From Larix kaempferi (Eukaryota; Streptophyta; Pinopsida; Pinales; Pinaceae): 64,000 nucleotides of DNA. The position numbers were made by a program, and so were the translations under genes. The stretch lies in assembly GCA_027924585.1 (NCBI GenBank), contig BSBM01000994.1, positions 9,369,001-9,433,000 on the forward strand. Reading direction: 5' to 3'. Under the pieces are notes generated by a model that was not told where the DNA came from, did not search any database, and saw nothing but the letters and a program-made list of their open reading frames with translations. The stretch's first letter is position 1. Each line of letters opens with the position of its first letter. Shown here in pieces: positions 60,523 through 64,000 of the stretch.

Positions 60523-60846
60523 TGGTCTGTATGGGAGGCCCACACTCCCCATTAATGTATTAGGGAATGTATTGGGTTCTATCCCCACGAATAGCTAAAT
60601 ATTAAAGTAGATTATTATTAGTATAATAATGGGCATTATTTATTATGCTCTTTGTAATCACTATAAAAAGGCATCTGGCCTCCTAATGAAAGATGACTTT
60701 TCTTGTGCCATTCTTGTGTCTCTTTCTTCTCATTTTATTGTGTTAGTAGTTTTTGATTGAGTTCTAAGTGCTTACTGTGTTTTAGTTTAGGAGGTGAGGC
60801 TGCTAGAGCCTCACCTCTGATCTGTATGTAGATCAATTGCAGATCA
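60523..60846 (+). repeat. LARD 3' LTR (324 bp)
   Basis: Starts TGGTCTGTATGGG; differs from the 5' LTR by only a few changes (for example AATAATG/ATTAATG and one extra A in the TATA-like run). Confidence 0.88.
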
Positions 60847-60851
60847 AGTTT

Positions 60852-61724
60852 TCAGTCAATGGGAAAAAACACAAATTTACAGGCTTACAACCAAGGTCTC
60901 TCTGCATCATCAGTTCACATCGGCTGGAAAAACTCCTTAAGAAGAATTCACATGGTGTCATCGCTCAGCTCCATTCCATTCGGATGCACTTATCAACGGT
61001 TTCCACTACTCCCTTGGATCTCCAACCAATTTTGGATAGATATGTCGGTGCCTTTGCTGAACCAATGGGATTGCCGCATTCACGAGACCTTTCTGGTAAG
61101 AATTTAGCCACCTCTACATCTACGAAGGAAATGATTGCTATTTTGCATGCAGTACAGACGTGGAAGCCATACCTATTAGGGAATTCTTTCTGCATCAAGA
61201 CTGCTCACGAGAGTCTGAAATATTTCCCGGAACAACGGGTCTCCTCACCCGCACAACTGAAATGGATTCGCCAACTCCTGGGTTATGCCAATGAGATCAC
61301 TTACATGAAGGGTCAAGACAATTTGGTGGTAGATGCTCCTTCTCGCACAATTGATGCCCCAGTTTCTCTTTCAGCTATTTCTCTGCTTGTTCCAAATTGG
61401 TTGCAATCTGTTCAACAGGGCTATGTCTTCTCTGAACTCCATGCGTCTCCATTGGTCAGGCACTCCGGGTTCCTCCAAACATATGAGCAGGCACAAGATA
61501 CCTTATTTTGGCAGGGAATGAAAAGGACAATTCAACAGATGGTGGATGAATATGATACCTTCCAGCTCCTTCCAGGATTGCTCGAACCCGTACCCATCCT
61601 TCCACGGATATGGACAGATATTTCTTTGGAATTCATTGAAGGGCTCCCTAAATTTGGAGGGCAGGCTGACATTACCAATAAATGTTTGGAAACTTATCTT
61701 CGTTGCTTCACCTCCGAACAATAA
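60852..61724 (+). pseudogene. Gypsy pol remainder: RT start, RNase H, integrase zinc-binding part
   Basis: Open over the whole span (frame of 60837-61724). It resumes at FSVNGKKHKFTGLQP, the link between protease and RT, runs to LDRYVGAFAEPMGLPHSRDL, then jumps by deletion to RNase H: TSTKEMIAILHAVQTWKPYL and CIKTAHESLKYFPEQRVSSP, KWIRQLLGYANEITYMKGQD and a broken ALSR (APSR). Then HASPLVRHSGFLQTYEQAQD and FWQGMKRTIQQMVDEYDTFQ, the integrase H-H-C-C region where both cysteines are lost (EYDTFQ), and DISLEFIEGLPK, the start of the integrase core. The RT catalytic core (YVDD) is absent. Both deletions keep the frame. Confidence 0.85.
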
Positions 61725-62139
61725 CCTCCGTGGGAGAAGTGGCTCCCTCTCGCTGAATGGTGGTACCCTACTGCATCTAAAATTACTCCATATGAAGCAA
61801 TCTATGGTCAGGCACCGCCATTTCTTCTTCCATACACCCTCAACAGTGCACCAATTCAGGCAATTGACATAGTTCTTCGAAATCGCGATCAGATTCTTCG
61901 CATTTTGCAGGACACTCTTCACATGGCTAGAAACCGAATGAAACAACAAGCCGATCAACACCGTTCCGAGCGCACTTTTCAAGCAGTTGATATGGTTTTT
62001 CTTTGTCTACAGCCTTCCAAGCAATCCTCCCTGACACTCAAAGGGTGTCCGCTTATGCAACCAGAGGCTACTACATGGGCACCACTCCTTCAGATTCAAC
62101 ATCAATTTCCACATTTAAAGCTTTGAGGACAAAGCTTTT
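61725..62139 (+). pseudogene. Gypsy integrase C-terminal remains
   Basis: After a stop at about 61722, the frame WEKWLPLAEWWYPTASKITP then YEAIYGQAPPFLLPYTL matches the end of the gypsy integrase core (usual: W...L...E..YN....S....P...YG..PP). ILQDTLHMARNRMKQQADQH follows. The DDE core between 61680 and 61724 is missing. The region ends just before the polypurine tract. Confidence 0.75.
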
Positions 62140-62155
62140 TCTAAGGGAGATGGGA
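62140..62155 (+). other. Gypsy polypurine tract
   Basis: CTAAGGGAGATGGGA directly precedes the 3' LTR at 62156. Confidence 0.75.
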
Positions 62156-62528
62156 TGTTAGGAACCCATGTCTTTACTTTGTTAGTATATTGTTGTTGGA
62201 CGCATATGCTTTGTAAGATGTCCCGTAGTATTTGTTGATCCATAGTTTGTGTTATTGTTGTTGGGTGCATATGCTTTGTAAGTCGCTCGTAGTATTTATT
62301 GACCCATAGTTTGTATTGGCCCATGGTTTTGACCCATAGTATTGGCGCCTAGACTTAGTATATAGGTGTGCGTTGAGGCCAATGAAGGCACCGTGAAGTT
62401 ATTTGTATTAAGCTTGCTCAAAGGAGGTTGCCCCCTCGAAGTGGCCTGTGATCAATAAAGTGATTCTGAGTTTTGTTATTACTGCTATCTCGTGTATTTT
62501 CATTATTAATTGTTGCAGGTTCCTCACA
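62156..62528 (+). repeat. Gypsy 3' LTR (373 bp)
   Basis: Begins TGTTAGGAACC and ends GGTTCCTCACA. High similarity to the 5' LTR apart from the 30-bp unit present once here. Confidence 0.93.
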
Positions 62529-62533
62529 CCATC

Positions 62534-63456
62534 TGTTGCCAAAGAAAGCCTAACATTATGAGGTTATTCTTTAAAGTGTGGCCATTTTTCTTCCATGTCT
62601 CTAAATGCAAAACCATCTGCAGGCATTCAAAGAATGTCATCTTGACTTCTGTTCTGTGCATGGTAATCCATAAATTGTGCTATGTTTTCGCACCTAGACA
62701 GTCGTTGCAAATGTGGAATAATGGGAATGTAACGAAGAACCTTGCGAAGCACCTTTTTTGTTACTTGATCTCTTCAATATCTACTGATATGACATTCTGG
62801 ACATTCTATTTCAAAATCATGTTGTTTATAATAAATAATATGGTCATCGGGGCATGCATCAATTGTTTGATACTGCATTCCAATTTCTTTCATGATGGTA
62901 GATAAATCTCGGTATGTGAAAGGTAAAGTATTTGATGGTGGTAGCAAAAATTTAGCTATCAAGCTACAACAAATTAAAAAAAAAAAAACTAGTTAATATA
63001 ATATATAAAGAATATTAATGAAACATATTTCATCCCTATTAATTTTACTTATGAATTAACAATAAAATTATTAGAGGAACAAAGATAACCTTTATCACGA
63101 TCATATATATGTGATGGAATATATTACATACCTTAACATCTATGTGACTAATGTGTTTGAAGGACCATTCATAACCTTCAAGTTTAGTATCAACAATATA
63201 TCATAGAGAAGATTTGTGTTGGAGCCTTCATAAAGGGGTTTGTATGCCTTCTCAAGAAGAGGTAAATCATGAACATCATCAAATTCATCATTTTCATGAT
63301 GATGATGATGATCATCCAGTCTAACATTAAATATATCATGGATCAATGTATTTTTACCATCATCTTCAACTATGTTATCAGTATGATCATCTTCTTCAAT
63401 CTAGCAAGTAATTCTCGATTTTGTTCTTCTGGATCAGGAATATTGTTATGCGACAT
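62534..63456 (-). pseudogene. CACTA tnp2 transposase, N-terminal part
   Basis: A start near 63456 gives MSHNNIPDPEEQNRELLARL, then after a frameshift YKPLYEGSNTNLLYDILLIL and LNLKVMNGPSNT, the usual P-L-Y-G...L...LK...N block. After an AT-rich intron (about 63130-62965), KFLLPPSNTLPFTYRDLSTI, IDACPDDHIIYYKQ and ECPECHISRY match the C-P.D...Y......CP.C...RY zinc-like block. Three more in-frame stops follow, then KVLRYIPIIPHLQRLSR, MPADGFAFRDMEEKWPHFKE and RLSLATDGV at the gypsy border. It lacks an obvious Transposase-associated N-domain. The enzyme would cut and rejoin CACTA ends. Confidence 0.82.
63140..63346 (-). pseudogene. tnp2 first coding exon block
   Basis: This open block holds an acidic, histidine-rich start (RLDDHHHHHENDEFDDVHDL) and the PLYEGS motif; it is the best-preserved piece of the tnp2 N-terminus and ends close to an intron donor-like site. 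Confidence 0.6.
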
Positions 63457-63659
63457 TTTCTTTTATCAAGCTTGACTGATGATTATCGATCTTAAAAAAC
63501 CAAGCTCCACACTTCACTATTTGTAATCACAATAACAATTGAAATAATTGTGGCTTTTTGAACGGAAACAGTCCGTGCAAAGGTTATAATATCCACAAAT
63601 TGTCGCTTGTATAGCAATAATGTTGGAATATTTCTATAATTTAAACTTTCTAAAAAAAA

Positions 63660-63944
63660 GGATCGTCGGATATCCGACGACATTAAGCTATTGACCATTG
63701 TGTAAACTTTATCCCTTTATATGTCGGATATTCTACGCCTGTAGTCAAATATTCGACGATTGTAGCCAGATATTCGATGGCTGTCGGATATCCGACGAGA
63801 GTCGAGGTCAATTTTAAAAAAATAAAGAAAATTTGAAATTACAAAGGTGATATCCGACGACAAGGTCAATTTTTGGGATTTTGTCAGATTTTGGGTTCAA
63901 ATTTGGTTTTGAGATGACACGGGCCTGATGCATGGTATATAGTG
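63660..63944 (-). repeat. CACTA-type subterminal repeat region, right
   Basis: Perfect GTCGGATATCCGAC at 63665-63678 and 63783-63796, with variants at 63722-63780 and 63849-63861. GATTTTGGGTTCAAAT at 63887-63902 is the inverse of 21012-21027. A TAGTG at 63940-63944 could be the element end but does not match a left end. The region lies upstream of the tnp2 start, where a CACTA 5' end belongs. Confidence 0.65.
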
Positions 63945-64000
63945 TCATGTAGATTTATTTATTTACTTATGTTTAAAAAAGACATGACATGATGACGCTA

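Larger units (their letters stand above)
57863..60846 (+). mobile_element. LARD-like LTR element, nested in the gypsy
   Basis: Two nearly identical LTRs bound a 2.3-kb interior that has a perfect primer site and a purine tract but no gag or pol domain. Target copies AATTT (57858-57862) and AGTTT (60847-60851) differ at one base; removing the insert joins the gypsy frame exactly at WMQ/FSVNG. At about 3 kb it is longer than TRIMs and shorter than classic LARDs. It must borrow enzymes from an autonomous relative. Confidence 0.88.
55049..62528 (+). mobile_element. Ty3/gypsy (chromovirus-like) element, nested in CACTA tnp2
   Basis: Flanked by identical 5-bp copies CCATC at 55044-55048 and 62529-62533. 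Carries two LTRs, an initiator-tRNA-Met primer site, gag with CCHC knuckle, protease, the start of RT, RNase H, parts of integrase and a polypurine tract. The order protease-RT-RNase H-integrase is gypsy. Without the inner LARD (57863-60851) it would be about 4.5 kb. The RT core and integrase core are both deleted in frame, so it is non-autonomous. It lies inside the conserved LATDGV block of tnp2. Confidence 0.92.

Noticed and set aside
63940-63944. TAGTG as the right terminus of the CACTA element
   Set aside because: No matching CACTA sequence beyond five bases on the left side and no target duplication; too short to call.

Overview
This window is a gene-poor, AT-rich stretch of a land-plant nuclear genome made almost entirely of decayed, nested transposable elements. 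The plant call rests on the element types seen: L1-type LINEs with an RNase H domain, CACTA (En/Spm) tnp2 with DUF4218- and DUF4216-like parts, chromovirus-like gypsy and copia elements with initiator-tRNA-Met primer sites, and a LARD-like element. A large-genome seed plant, possibly a gymnosperm, fits but is not proven. I see no intact host gene, rRNA gene, CRISPR array or bacterial-style operon.

Layout. 1-14 kb: remnant of a gypsy gag with primer site and LTR edge (1.29-2.1 kb), an unknown decayed coding frame (6.6-7.2 kb), a short retroposon with 16-bp target duplications (8.0-9.2 kb), and two tandem LTR-primer site-leader units (9.9-13.3 kb). 14.05-20.4 kb: a nearly full-length but broken L1 LINE with exact 17-bp target duplications. 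20.6-21.5 kb: subterminal repeats built on the palindrome GTCGGATATCCGAC. 23.55-29.37 kb: a candidate giant solo LTR (5.8 kb, 5-bp duplication TCCCT) holding a 1.42-kb tandem duplication, two arrays of a 57-bp repeat and a truncated LINE. 32.3-33.2 kb: a LINE endonuclease remnant. 33.9-38.2 kb, minus strand: a decayed multi-exon gene with a SET-like methyltransferase domain, then six tandem 60/63-nt exon-like units each with splice-like borders, then further exons. 41.07-45.19 kb: a defective copia element, minus strand. 46.8-49.5 kb: a CACTA-type terminus with its own subterminal repeats and 0.95-kb tandem repeats. 49.9-63.5 kb, minus strand: a CACTA tnp2 transposase pseudogene, interrupted by a LINE (50.81-52.54 kb, 19-bp duplication) and by a gypsy element (55.05-62.53 kb, duplication CCATC). 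The gypsy element is itself interrupted by a LARD-like element (57.86-60.85 kb, duplication AATTT/AGTTT). The 14-bp palindrome returns at 63.66-63.80 kb, in an end region inverted relative to the one at 21 kb.

How the parts relate. The two palindrome-bearing regions face inward about 43 kb apart, and the tnp2 and SET-bearing blocks between them lie on the same strand and share a short segment (33.9 and 49.65 kb). They may be one large CACTA-type element bloated by later insertions, or two related elements; the window cannot decide. Insertion order is clear in places: CACTA first, then gypsy into tnp2, then the LARD into the gypsy; the LINE at 50.8 kb also postdates the CACTA. Most coding frames carry stops and frameshifts. 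The longest convincing open frame is the unidentified 325-codon frame inside the young LINE at 51.2-52.2 kb.
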